64,000 nucleotides of DNA from Dokdonia sp. Hel_I_53. Its GTDB lineage: Bacteria; Bacteroidota; Bacteroidia; Flavobacteriales; Flavobacteriaceae. The stretch covers positions 1,102,501 through 1,166,500 of the forward strand of contig NZ_VISL01000001.1 of assembly GCF_007827465.1 (NCBI RefSeq), in the 5' to 3' direction. The notes below the pieces were generated by a model. That model saw nothing but the letters and a program-made list of their open reading frames with translations. It had not been told where the DNA came from and did no database searches. This document shows, in pieces, positions 1 to 10,226 of this stretch. A program made the position numbers and the translations under genes. Each line of letters starts with the position of its first letter. Position 1 is the stretch's first letter.

Positions 1-68
1 ATATCGGAGTCGAACCGATGACCTCCTGCGTGCAAGGCAGGCGCTCTAGCCAGCTGAGCTAATCCCCC
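1..68 (-). tRNA. tRNA-Ala (anticodon TGC), 3' end cut by window edge
   Basis: Read on the minus strand, the 5' end is GGGGGATTAGCTCAGC at 68. A normal D arm, an anticodon loop CTTGCAC (anticodon TGC) and a TTCGACT T-loop follow. The last acceptor bases and CCA end lie before position 1. It is the second tRNA of the 16S-Ile-Ala-23S spacer, so the 23S gene should follow outside the window. Confidence 0.95.
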
Positions 69-179
69 ATTTCTATGAAATTCCGATGATGACATCAGTG
101 TTTCGAATGACGAAGTAATGATTCTCAACTTCTAAAATTTCCTTCAAAATGTAATACTTATGAACATTGCGATTTATAA

Positions 180-193
180 GCTTTCGCGAAAGC
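180..193. repeat. Iterated palindrome copy, rRNA spacer
   Basis: Exact GCTTTCGCGAAAGC between tRNA-Ile and tRNA-Ala. This copy lies in the transcribed spacer and would form a hairpin in the pre-rRNA. Confidence 0.9.
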
Positions 194-243
194 GGTATTC
201 AATAATCAAACATACTTTTAAAATATGTCTGGTCATTGACCAG

Positions 244-317
244 TAGTCTCAGGCAGACTCGAACTGCCGACCTCTACATTATCAGTGTAGCGCTCTAACC
301 AGCTGAGCTATGAGACT
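244..317 (-). tRNA. tRNA-Ile (anticodon GAT)
   Basis: The minus strand folds into a complete 74-nt cloverleaf. The acceptor stem is AGTCTCA/TGAGACT with discriminator A, the anticodon loop is CTGATAA (GAT), and the T-loop is TTCGAGT. It sits between 16S and tRNA-Ala, the usual spacer order of bacterial rRNA operons. One copy of the iterated palindrome (180-193) lies between the two tRNAs. Confidence 0.97.
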
Positions 318-528
318 GTTTATAAGTCTATAGTCAATAAACAATAGTTACTAGTAAAAACTAATTACTAAAGTAAAACTACTATGTACTTATTAAATTA
401 AAATTAAATCGACAGCTATTGAAAACTAAAACCTATTACTGACCTTTCAGTATCGTAAGTCGCTTTGCTGTATACTCTTGATGTTTTACTAATAAATTAG
501 TAAGCACAAGTGCAGGGACAAGCTCTAG

Positions 529-2052
<1,524 letters not shown>

Positions 2053-2328
2053 GTGTTTTTAATAATATTAAACTACTCACAATACAGAAATATCCGGTCA
2101 ATAATAAACTTCTAGTTTTCAAATTCTTTGTAATAATACCCGAAAGTATTAATACGCGCTGTCAATTCAATAAATCAATGAACTTTTTTTAATCCTATTT
2201 CTATTCAAAACAAAACCAAAAAACTCTTTGTTAAATGCAAAGGAATCGAACCTTTCTTTTATACCATAACATTCTCTAAAAATACTCCTGAACTTCGCCT
2301 AGCTAACTACTGTTTTTCTAAGCGGGTG

Positions 2329-2358
2329 CAAATATACAACTTAAATTTATCCTGACAA
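2329..2358 (-). promoter_or_regulatory. rRNA promoter P1 (proximal)
   Basis: Read on the minus strand: TTG (complement of 2356-2358), 19 bases, then TATATTTG (2329-2336). This is an exact fit to the Bacteroidetes -33/-7 consensus TTTG-N19-TAnnTTTG. It is followed by GCACCCGCTTA. It lies about 280 bases upstream of the 16S 5' end. The same 18-base TATATTTGCACCCGCTTA occurs at the tRNA-Met promoter (from 54505). Confidence 0.8.
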
Positions 2359-2452
2359 CTTTTTTAGAAAAAAAATTAAAGAAAATTTAAACCTCAACTC
2401 GCAAATCTTTTACTGAACTTATCTCCGAATATCTTACCCCTCAAAGCGGGCG

Positions 2453-2482
2453 CAAAACTACAACCCTTTTTTATATTCTAAA
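2453..2482 (-). promoter_or_regulatory. rRNA promoter P2 (middle)
   Basis: On the minus strand the -7 box is TAGTTTTG (complement of 2453-2460), followed by CGCCCGCTTT. The -33 region at the 19-base spacing reads CTTT, a weaker match. The downstream GC-rich segment repeats that of P1. Confidence 0.65.
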
Positions 2483-2565
2483 GCACTTTTTTAAAAAATA
2501 TTTTAAAATAATTTATTCCAGTAAAAAACTCTCAATGAACTACCCGCTCTCGTTTAAACGGACGG

Positions 2566-2595
2566 CAAAGATACACACTTCTTTGTCCTAAACAA
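2566..2595 (-). promoter_or_regulatory. rRNA promoter P3 (distal)
   Basis: On the minus strand: TTG (complement of 2593-2595), exactly 19 bases, TATCTTTG (2566-2573), then CCGTCCGTTTA. It is the third of three promoters about 115-125 bases apart in the otherwise empty 2053-2812 region. Confidence 0.75.
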
Positions 2596-2761
2596 GAAAA
2601 ATATTAAGAAAATTTAAGGATTTATTTTAGACGCTCTTAAATACACTTAAAATACAATACCACTACCCTATTATTGAGCAGATTATAGGTGGTGAAAATT
2701 TTCGCGGAAGCGGAGGAAAGCTCTCTTATATATAGTAACACATTTTAGAAACGCTGTATCA

Positions 2762-2792
2762 TTGTACACCTACCTTTAACTCCCTATCTTTG
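2762..2792 (+). promoter_or_regulatory. thrS operon promoter
   Basis: TTG at 2762-2764, 20 bases, then TATCTTTG at 2785-2792, giving a start of transcription about 15-20 bases before the thrS ATG. It is divergent from the rRNA promoters. Confidence 0.65.
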
Positions 2793-2812
2793 CCTGCTAT
2801 AAAAATAGACTT

Positions 2813-4756
2813 ATGATTAATATCACTTTACCAGATGGTAATGTAAAACAAATGGAAAGCGGCGCAACACCAATGGATGTTGCAAAGAGCATTAGTGAAG
2901 GACTTGCGCGCAATGTAATTTCGGCAAAATTTAACGGGGAGATTGTTGAAACCTCTACCCCACTTACCACCGATGGCTCTATCACGCTTTTTACTTGGAA
3001 TGATGATGAGGGAAAAACGGCTTTTCGCCATTCTTCTTCTCACGTCTTAGCACAAGCTATTCTTAAGCTTTACCCAGAAGCTAAGCTTACCATAGGACCT
3101 GCCATAGAGAATGGTTTTTATTATGATGTAGATCTGGGCGATCAGACAATTTCTGATAAAGACTTTAAAAAGATAGAAGATAAAATGCTTGAAATCGCTC
3201 GTGGGAAGCATGATTTCTCAATGAGAGCTGTTACAAAGCAAGAAGCACTTGATAAATATAAGACCGAAGGAAATGAGTTTAAAGTAGAACTTATTGAAAA
3301 CTTAGAAGACGGAACTATTACTTTTTGTGATCACGATGATTTTACAGACTTATGTCGTGGTGGCCACATTCCCAATACCGGGATTATTAAAGCCGTAAAA
3401 GTAATGAGTGTTGCTGGTGCATACTGGCGTGGTGACGAAAATAAACCACAACTTACTCGTATTTATGGAACTTCATTTCCAAAGCAAAAAGAACTTAAAG
3501 AATATTTAGAGCTTTTAGAAGAGGCAAAGAAACGTGATCATAGAAAATTAGGTAAAGAGCTTGAGCTTTTTACATTCTCACAACGTGTAGGACAAGGTCT
3601 TCCTTTATGGCTTCCTAAAGGTGCTGCTTTAAGAGAGCGACTAGAGAATTTCTTGAAAGATGCTCAGAAAAAGCAAGGATACGAGATGGTTGTATCTCCT
3701 CATATTGGACAAAAAGAGCTTTATGAAACTTCTGGACATTATGCTAAATATGGTGCAGATAGTTTTCAACCCATACATACCCCGAATGAAGGTGAAGAGT
3801 TCTTACTTAAACCTATGAACTGTCCTCACCACTGTGAAATTTACAATAGCAGACCTTGGAGTTACAAAGAGCTTCCTAAACGTTTTGCTGAATTTGGAAC
3901 CGTTTATCGCTACGAACAATCTGGAGAGTTACATGGTTTAACTCGTGTTCGTGGTTTTACACAAGATGATGCTCATATTTTCTGTACTCCAGATCAGCTG
4001 GATGAAGAATTCATGAAGGTGATAGATCTTGTCCTTTATGTTTTTGGGTCTTTAGGATTTGAAAACTTCACCGCACAAGTATCACTTCGCGATCCAGAAA
4101 ATCCAGATAAATACATAGGTGCAGATGAAAATTGGGTAAAAGCTGAAAATGCAATACTCAATGCCGCAAAGACTAAAGGATTAAATTATGTTGTAGAAAC
4201 TGGCGAAGCTGCTTTTTACGGACCTAAGTTAGACTTTATGGTAAAAGATGCACTAGGACGCAGCTGGCAACTAGGTACCATTCAAGTAGATTATAACCTA
4301 CCAGAACGATTTGAATTACAGTACAAAGGAAGTGACAACGAGATGCACCGCCCGGTGATGATACACCGTGCGCCTTTTGGGAGTATGGAACGATTTGTTG
4401 CTATTTTATTAGAACATACTGGCGGTAATTTCCCGCTTTGGCTCATGCCACAACAGGCTACAATTCTGACTTTGAGTGAGAAATATGAAAAATATGCTCA
4501 GAATGTTTTAAATTTGGTGGAAAATCACGAAATTCGCGCTCTTATAGATAACCGTAGTGAAACTATGGGTAAAAAAATAAGAGAGGCTGAGATGCAAAAG
4601 CTTCCGTTCATGATTATTATAGGTGAACAGGAAGAAAAAGACGGCACGATATCTGTAAGAAGACATGGTGGAGAAGACTTAGGTAGCATGACTATAGACG
4701 CTTTCGCGAAAATTGTAACGACCGAAATTGATGCCACAATGAAAAAATTTGAATAA
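2813..4756 (+). CDS. thrS: Threonyl-tRNA synthetase
   Basis: Cytoplasmic class II aminoacyl-tRNA synthetase charging tRNA-Thr. It has 647 residues, the usual full length. The N-terminal TGS domain (about 1-60) is followed by the editing/SAD domain with an HSSSH motif near residue 75. The catalytic core has MNCPHH near residue 335 (zinc cysteine), motif 2 around RYEQSGELHGLTRVRGF, and motif 3 around IHRAPFGSMERF; the anticodon-binding domain is C-terminal. The ATG at 2813 sits just after a good -7 box. infC starts 24 bases downstream, so the two are co-transcribed. A 13-base partial copy of the iterated palindrome near the end (4699-4711) encodes AFAK. Confidence 0.98.
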   Translation: MINITLPDGNVKQMESGATPMDVAKSISEGLARNVISAKFNGEIVETSTPLTTDGSITLFTWNDDEGKTAFRHSSSHVLAQAILKLYPEAKLTIGPAIENGFYYDVDLGDQTISDKDFKKIEDKMLEIARGKHDFSMRAVTKQEALDKYKTEGNEFKVELIENLEDGTITFCDHDDFTDLCRGGHIPNTGIIKAVKVMSVAGAYWRGDENKPQLTRIYGTSFPKQKELKEYLELLEEAKKRDHRKLGKELELFTFSQRVGQGLPLWLPKGAALRERLENFLKDAQKKQGYEMVVSPHIGQKELYETSGHYAKYGADSFQPIHTPNEGEEFLLKPMNCPHHCEIYNSRPWSYKELPKRFAEFGTVYRYEQSGELHGLTRVRGFTQDDAHIFCTPDQLDEEFMKVIDLVLYVFGSLGFENFTAQVSLRDPENPDKYIGADENWVKAENAILNAAKTKGLNYVVETGEAAFYGPKLDFMVKDALGRSWQLGTIQVDYNLPERFELQYKGSDNEMHRPVMIHRAPFGSMERFVAILLEHTGGNFPLWLMPQQATILTLSEKYEKYAQNVLNLVENHEIRALIDNRSETMGKKIREAEMQKLPFMIIIGEQEEKDGTISVRRHGGEDLGSMTIDAFAKIVTTEIDATMKKFE

Positions 4757-4780
4757 AGTTTAATTTAAAATAGAAACGCC

Positions 4781-5335
4781 ATAGCAATACGTAGAAAAAG
4801 ATCGAGAGGTCCTGCAAGGATCATTAAGGAAGACCAACACAAAATCAACCAAAAAATTCGCGCTAAAGAAGTGCGTCTTGTAGGTGACAACGTGGAAGTA
4901 GGAATTTATCCTATCCAAAAAGCACAAGCACTAGCTAATGAACAAGAGCTAGACTTAGTAGAGATATCACCTAACGCTGCCCCGCCAGTTTGTAAAATTA
5001 TAGACTATAAAAAGTTTGTTTACGAGCAGAAGAAGCGTGAGAAAGTAATGAAGGCAAAAGCCTCCAAGGTGGTAATTAAAGAGATACGTTTTGGTCCTAA
5101 TACAGACGATCACGATTACGAATTTAAAAAGAAACATGCTGAGAAGTTCTTGAAAGAAGGAGCAAAATTAAAAGCATATGTTTTCTTTAAAGGTCGTTCT
5201 ATCATCTATAAAGATCAAGGAGAAATTCTTTTACTTAGACTAGCTCAAGAGCTAGAAGAATTAGGTAAAGTAGAACAACTTCCTAGATTAGAAGGAAAGC
5301 GAATGACAATGTTTATCGCACCTAAGAAAAAATAG
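4781..5335 (+). CDS. infC: Translation initiation factor IF-3, probable ATA start
   Basis: IF-3 binds the 30S subunit and proofreads start-codon choice. From residue 32 onward ([18 protein letters not shown]) the protein is a canonical IF-3, ending [11 protein letters not shown] start at the in-frame GTG 4871 would delete about 30 residues of the N-domain. The reading frame stays open and IF-3-like ([25 protein letters not shown]) back to a TAA at 4766-4768. Between that stop and 4871 there is no ATG, GTG or TTG. I place the start at ATA 4781, giving 184 residues; family members usually begin M-A-I-x-R-R. E. coli infC similarly uses a rare start (ATT) for autoregulation. Gene identity is certain; the exact start codon is inference. 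Confidence 0.9.
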   Translation: MAIRRKRSRGPARIIKEDQHKINQKIRAKEVRLVGDNVEVGIYPIQKAQALANEQELDLVEISPNAAPPVCKIIDYKKFVYEQKKREKVMKAKASKVVIKEIRFGPNTDDHDYEFKKKHAEKFLKEGAKLKAYVFFKGRSIIYKDQGEILLLRLAQELEELGKVEQLPRLEGKRMTMFIAPKKK

Positions 5336-5390
5336 AACTTCAGGATTTAAGAAAATTCTCACTGTCTAAAAATCCAAGTTAAGAATAAAG

Positions 5391-5420
5391 CCCTTCTACT
5401 CTTTTTGAGTTAGAAGGGTT
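5391..5420 (+). promoter_or_regulatory. Hairpin in infC-rpmI gap
   Basis: CCCTTCTACTC and GAGTTAGAAGGG form an 11-bp stem with one bulge and a short T-rich loop, followed by TTTAAT. It lies between infC and rpmI just before a palindrome copy. It could be a weak terminator, an attenuator or a processing site; the sequence does not decide. Confidence 0.5.
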
Positions 5421-5431
5421 TAATGAGAAAA

Positions 5432-5445
5432 GCTTTCGCGAAAGC
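5432..5445. repeat. Iterated palindrome copy, infC-rpmI gap
   Basis: Exact GCTTTCGCGAAAGC in the 153-base gap between infC and rpmI, extended to CGG on one side. Confidence 0.9.
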
Positions 5446-5488
5446 GGAACTTAAAAATAAAGTGAGATTAATTAAAAAATAGGAACAA

Positions 5489-5686
5489 ATGCCTAAAATG
5501 AAAACAAAATCCAGTGCTAAGAAGCGTTTCAAGCTTACAGGAACTGGTAAAATCAAAAGAAAGCACGCTTTTAAGAGTCACATTTTGACAAAAAAATCTA
5601 AAAAACGTAAGCTTGCTCTAACGCATGACGGTCTTGTACACGAAGCTGATGAGAACAATGTTAAATTGATGCTTAACCTTAAGTAA
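5489..5686 (+). CDS. rpmI: 50S ribosomal protein L35
   Basis: A 65-residue basic protein of the large ribosomal subunit. It begins [31 protein letters not shown], the family signature, and has the normal length. It sits between infC and rplT, the conserved infC-rpmI-rplT order. The 153-base gap before it holds a hairpin and a palindrome copy, so expression may be adjusted relative to infC. Confidence 0.97.
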   Translation: MPKMKTKSSAKKRFKLTGTGKIKRKHAFKSHILTKKSKKRKLALTHDGLVHEADENNVKLMLNLK

Positions 5687-5806
5687 TCACTTTAACCGGT
5701 TAAAACAAATTATTTAAACCCTGGAGTGGAGCAACGAGCTAGCCTTAGTGCTGAGTAAGTTAAAAGTCGCGATTTTCGTGCGCACACTACAAAAACACAT
5801 TAAATT

Positions 5807-6151
5807 ATGCCTAGATCAGTAAATTCAGTTGCTAAAAGAGCCCGAAGAAAAAAGGTGATGAAGCAAGCCAAAGGTTACTTTGGAAGACGTAAAAACGTTT
5901 GGACAGTTGCAAAAAATGCGGTAGACAAAGCGATGCAATATGCATACAGAGACCGCCGTCAGAATAAAAGAAATTTCCGCTCATTATGGATTACTCGTAT
6001 TAATGCGGGTGCTCGTATGCACGGGATGTCTTATTCTCAGTTTATGGGAGGAGTTAAAGCAAATGGAATCGAGCTTAACCGTAAGGTGCTTGCAGACCTT
6101 GCTATGAATCACCCAGATGCTTTTGAAGCAATTATCAATAAAGTAAAATAA
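5807..6151 (+). CDS. rplT: 50S ribosomal protein L20
   Basis: A 114-residue rRNA-binding protein needed early in 50S assembly. The sequence [30 protein letters not shown] is typical. The 120-base gap after rpmI is rich in short complementary runs. L20 is known in other bacteria to repress its own operon by binding leader RNA, so this gap is a plausible place for such control, though I cannot assign a known leader family. A strong terminator follows. Confidence 0.97.
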   Translation: MPRSVNSVAKRARRKKVMKQAKGYFGRRKNVWTVAKNAVDKAMQYAYRDRRQNKRNFRSLWITRINAGARMHGMSYSQFMGGVKANGIELNRKVLADLAMNHPDAFEAIINKVK

Positions 6152-6188
6152 GGCGTAAGCCTCATTTAATAATACAATCTCACTTTTG

Positions 6189-6214
6189 AACCCGCTCTAT
6201 GAGCGGGTTTTTTT
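6189..6214 (+). terminator. Terminator of thrS-infC-rpmI-rplT operon
   Basis: AACCCGCTC-TAT-GAGCGGGTT stem followed by a run of seven T, 37 bases after the rplT stop. Confidence 0.9.
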
Positions 6215-6319
6215 ATACACAACATCGATATATGTAATTATATCTCTTTCCCGATTATATTCAATTAATCTATGATTTATGAGTATTTTTAAAGCTCTAT
6301 TGCCTATAAATGAAGGCCT

Positions 6320-9056
6320 ATGCTTTTTAAACAGTACGCTACTCTCTTTATATTTCTACTGCTTTCCTTGTCTACTATGGCACAGTTAGGTAAAACACAC
6401 TACTTACCTCCTCTACATTCCCGGGTTGGAATTTCTAATGCAACATTATACTTATCAACCCCACAAGGGGATGTCTCAAATCCTATAAGTGTTACGATTA
6501 GAACAGGAGATGGAGCATTACTAGCGACTCGCAGCGTATGGAGTGGATCACCAGCAAGTTTTGAAATTAATGTACGTGATAACTCTCCCCTATTAATTAA
6601 TAGAGATGATCTAAATACTAATTTGCTTGGAAAAGGGTTAATAATTAGCGCTAATGAAGTCATTTATTTGAGCTTGCGTACATATATTACCAATCACGCA
6701 GGTTATTTAACGACTAAAGGGGAAGATGCTTTAGGCACGCGATTTCGACTAGGAAGCGCACGACTTTTTGACGATAATCCTTCTCATAGCTTTTTTGCTA
6801 GTGTGATGGCTACAGAGGATAGCACAACGATAAATTTTTCTGATTATAATGCTTTGGATATGGTTTTTGAAAATGACTTAAACCCAACTACCATACTTGA
6901 TGCAGGAGAGACTTTTGTCGTCTCAGGCTACAGCGGCACCTCTCTAAACAGTGAAGGTTTTATAGGCGCACTATTAGAATCAAATAAGCCAATTGTAGTA
7001 AATACTGGTAATTTAAATGGAAACTTTTATCAAGGTGAATTTGCAGAAGATTTATCGGATATGCTAATCGATCAAATTGTTGATGAAAGTAAAACAGGTT
7101 TTGAATATATGATTATTCGTGGGGGTGGTAACGACTCTTCTGAGGTTCCTGTTGTAATAGCAAACAAAGATAACACGGATATATATGTTAATGGTGAATT
7201 CTTTACGAACATTCCAAATGCTGGTGATTTTCTTTATATAGAAGATCCATCTTTATACCTTCCTGTATCAAATGTAAAACATAGAAATATGTACATCAGT
7301 ACAAATGATCCCTCAAAAACACTCTATGTTTACCAAATGCTTGCAGGGCGGTCTGGAACTAATACTGCTTCAAATTTTCCCAGTGCAACACCGGGAATGA
7401 ATTTTATCCCACCTTTGAGCTGTTTTTTTCAAAATACAGTAGACTTAATACCTGAAATAACCGAAGTTTATCCAGGTAATCCTCAACGATTCACAGGAGA
7501 TATTTTAATTACTTCTAAAGTTGGCACAAATGTTTCTATAAATGGAACTGAACTAGATTCTAGCAGTGCACTTGGAAATCCTGGTACTATCGAGTGGGAA
7601 ACATATTATGTAAGTGGATTATCTGGTAATGCAATTATTGAGGCAGATGGTCCAATTGCAGCCGGTCTTTTTGGTGCATTTGAAAATGCTGGGTTTGCGG
7701 TTTGCTGGCTATTATTCTGGATTTGCAGTTAATCCTGAAGATACATCTACAGTAGTTTGTGTAGATGACGGTCCAATAGACCTTTTAGATAGATTTACAG
7801 GGAATCCTCCAGAAGGAGGAACTTGGACTCCTCCCCTAGCAAGTGGCACAAATTTATTTGATCCCAATGTTGATACATTTTCAGAATATCTTTACGAAGT
7901 ATCTGGGATCTGTGCTGACGTAAGTGTTACTATAAATGTCACATTACAAAGTAGTCCTAATGCTTTTGATGCTCACAATATAGAAACCTGTCCTGATCTA
8001 TTGGAAGCTAACATGAGACCAGATCAAAATGTGGCCACCGTTAACCTCAGCGATAGAGACTTAGAGGTTTCAGGAGGTGCCACTGGTGTTCGTGTTGTAT
8101 ATTACCAATCCTTTGAAGATGCATCTGCTAATGAAAATGCTATTGAAAGCCCCAACGCTTATAGCACTATGAATGGTTCTGAGAACATATATGCACGGGT
8201 ATTTGATACCACTGCAGGTTGCGGCAGCAATAATATAACAGCTTTTTCTATTGAAATATTTCCATCTCCTTATACGACTCTATCTAAAGAAAATGATCTA
8301 TTATGTATTGATACTACTACAGGTATCGCAAATACCTCTATAAATATAGATGCAACCGTAGAAAATTCTTACCCTGATACAGTTTACAATTACCATTGGA
8401 GTAAAGATGGACTGTTCTTTTCTGAACAACCTATGATTGAAGTAATAAATGGTGGGCTATATGAATTAGAAATTAATGCTCTATATCCAAATGGGGTGAT
8501 GTGTGAATTTTCTGCTAAAACTATTTTTGTAGAGACCAGCAGCCCTGTATTTGAAATACGTACAATTGAAGAGTCGTTCACACTTGAAGGCACTTATACC
8601 TTAGAGGTTTTCAATATAAGCGGTGTCAATCCAGATACTATCTATGAGTGGAGTTTAGATAATGGTCCGTTTCAACTAGATACCTTATTTTATAATATAG
8701 CACCAGGGGATCATACCATTGTAGGTCGTGCTATTACACAAGCTTGTGGCGAGTATTCTCAAGTGATAGAAATTATTGATTACCCTAGGTTTTTTACGCC
8801 TAACTCTGATGGAATAAATGATACATGGAATATTATCAATCTTGATAACGCACCTAATTTAGATGCTAAAATTTACATATTTGATCGTTATGGGAAGCTT
8901 TTAAAGCAAATCAAATCTACAAGTGCAGGTTGGGACGGGACATTTAATAAACAGTCCATGCCATCAAGTGACTACTGGTTTAGGGTTGAATTTACTGAGC
9001 CTAATGATCTTGGAATGAAGCGTATTGTAAATGGCCATTTTACATTGAAGAAATAG
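6320..9056 (+). pseudogene. T9SS type B (gliding-motility C-terminal) secreted protein, frameshifted
   Basis: The N-terminal part (6320-7732) has a signal peptide (MLFKQYATLFIFLLLSLSTMA) then QLGKTHYLPPLHSR, typical of large flavobacterial surface proteins. It ends abruptly at a TAA at 7730. The C-terminal part continues in another frame from about 7700 to 9056. It ends in a gliding-motility-associated C-terminal domain: FFTPNSDGINDTWNI, FDRYGKLL, GWDGTFNKQSMPSSDYWF. At the junction GGTTTGC is duplicated in tandem (7692-7705). Removing one copy fuses the parts into one 909-residue protein reading ENAGFAGYYSGFAVNPED. This class is exported by the Por/type IX system and retained or released at the surface. 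As written it is broken, either by true mutation, switching by 7-bp slippage, or sequencing error. Confidence 0.85.
7692..7705 (+). repeat. 7-bp tandem duplication causing frameshift
   Basis: GGTTTGC GGTTTGC in tandem. One unit restores the open frame of the surrounding secreted-protein gene; two shift it and lead to a stop 25 bases later. Confidence 0.85.
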
Positions 9057-9160
9057 TAAATATCTATCAAAGAATATTTAGGTTACTTTCCAGTTGATAA
9101 TTAGTTTGAAAATCTGTAACAAAAACAAGGCTCACGACCACTAATAGGAAAATTATATTC

Positions 9161-9838
9161 TTGATAAAAACAGAAAAGCTCACTAGACTCTTAGTATGTT
9201 ACTTCTTACTTTGGGGAGCGTACATACTTTTCCTTATTCTTCATACTGTTCTAAAATACTATTATCCTCAGCTATTTGAAGAAGAGTATGAGCAACATTT
9301 CCTGAAAGCTATGTTGACAAAAAATCCATTACGTCTTTTTATTTTAGCTGTCATTTTTGCACCTATAATTGAAGAAATGATGTTCCGAACATTAATAAAA
9401 CCTTCTCATGACAATCTTATCTTATTAATCTGCTCTTGGCCCGTATTTTTTTTAAATAAAATGATACCTAGTGATGTTAACTGGATTGTACAGCTAGTAT
9501 TTATAGCTGTTTTAATTTTTGTGTCATTTTATGTATTGCGCCAACTTATACCTCAATCCCGTACACTAAGAATTCGACGCTATTTAGATAAGTATGTAAT
9601 TGTGGTATTACTTATCAGCTCTTTAATCTTTGGAATTGTTCATATTAACAACTATGTTAAAGATTTTACACTTAATATAGCACTTATCACACTTATATTT
9701 CCTCGCATCATGGCAGGTATAATGATGGGATATGTAAAAATTAAAAACGATCACATAGGATGGTCTATGGCGTTACATTCTATAAATAATGGCTTTGTAA
9801 TTTTAATTTTGATTATTTCAAAATCTTTAATGAATTAG
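9161..9838 (+). CDS. CPBP-family intramembrane protease-like membrane protein
   Basis: A 225-residue multi-pass membrane protein with the CPBP/CAAX-protease (Abi) motifs. EEMMFR lies near residue 70 after a hydrophobic segment, FGIVHINN sits in a later helix, and a third helix has ALHSINNGFV. The Glu pair, Arg and His residues are the presumed metal-site residues of this family. The only start near the first hydrophobic helix is TTG at 9161; no ATG exists before residue 40, so the exact start is uncertain. Substrate is unknown. It stands alone between the secreted-protein gene and a long gap. Confidence 0.8.
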   Translation: MIKTEKLTRLLVCYFLLWGAYILFLILHTVLKYYYPQLFEEEYEQHFLKAMLTKNPLRLFILAVIFAPIIEEMMFRTLIKPSHDNLILLICSWPVFFLNKMIPSDVNWIVQLVFIAVLIFVSFYVLRQLIPQSRTLRIRRYLDKYVIVVLLISSLIFGIVHINNYVKDFTLNIALITLIFPRIMAGIMMGYVKIKNDHIGWSMALHSINNGFVILILIISKSLMN

Positions 9839-9938
9839 AGGCTTTTATCTAAACATTCATTAAATTTTTCAATTATTGCAGATAAATTCTTGAGAATCTA
9901 ATTGTTTGATTTCATCCAAATTAATTAATAACAATTAC

Positions 9939-9952
9939 GCTTTCGCGAAAGC
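9939..9952. repeat. Iterated palindrome copy, intergenic
   Basis: Exact GCTTTCGCGAAAGC with TAC on the left arm, upstream of the serine dehydratase promoter. Confidence 0.9.
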
Positions 9953-9964
9953 ATATATTAAATA

Positions 9965-9993
9965 TTGTTTATTGAAGTTTAGGATTACATTTG
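9965..9993 (+). promoter_or_regulatory. Putative serine dehydratase promoter
   Basis: TTG at 9965-9967, 18 bases, TACATTTG at 9986-9993. Spacing is one base short of the consensus. Confidence 0.5.
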
Positions 9994-10226
9994 TGATTTG
10001 AAACCCTAGAATTCAGTTCATTTTCATTAGTGAAAAGTAAAATTTACTGACTTACTTCTTTAAAAGCCGTACAATAAAAGAAGGGAATTATTATGACTAT
10101 ATTTTCCTATAATGCACGGTCCATCACGGTTAAAAAAAGTAAATTTGAATCCCTAATAATAAGCGCTTTTGTGACTTAGATATACAATCATATGCAACTA
10201 AAATATTTTATAACCCTAAAATAGGT

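Larger units (their letters stand above)
9839..10226. other. Non-coding gap upstream of serine dehydratase
   Basis: About 390 bases without a supported gene. It holds one palindrome copy (9939-9952) and a promoter-like pair (9965-9993) that would give a leader of about 225 bases before the ATG at 10227. A 28-codon ORF (10093-10179) is present but has no recognisable content. Confidence 0.6.

Noticed and set aside
10093..10179. A 28-codon ORF upstream of serine dehydratase
   Set aside because: No recognisable motif, no repeated regulatory codons and no nearby terminator; not enough for a gene call.
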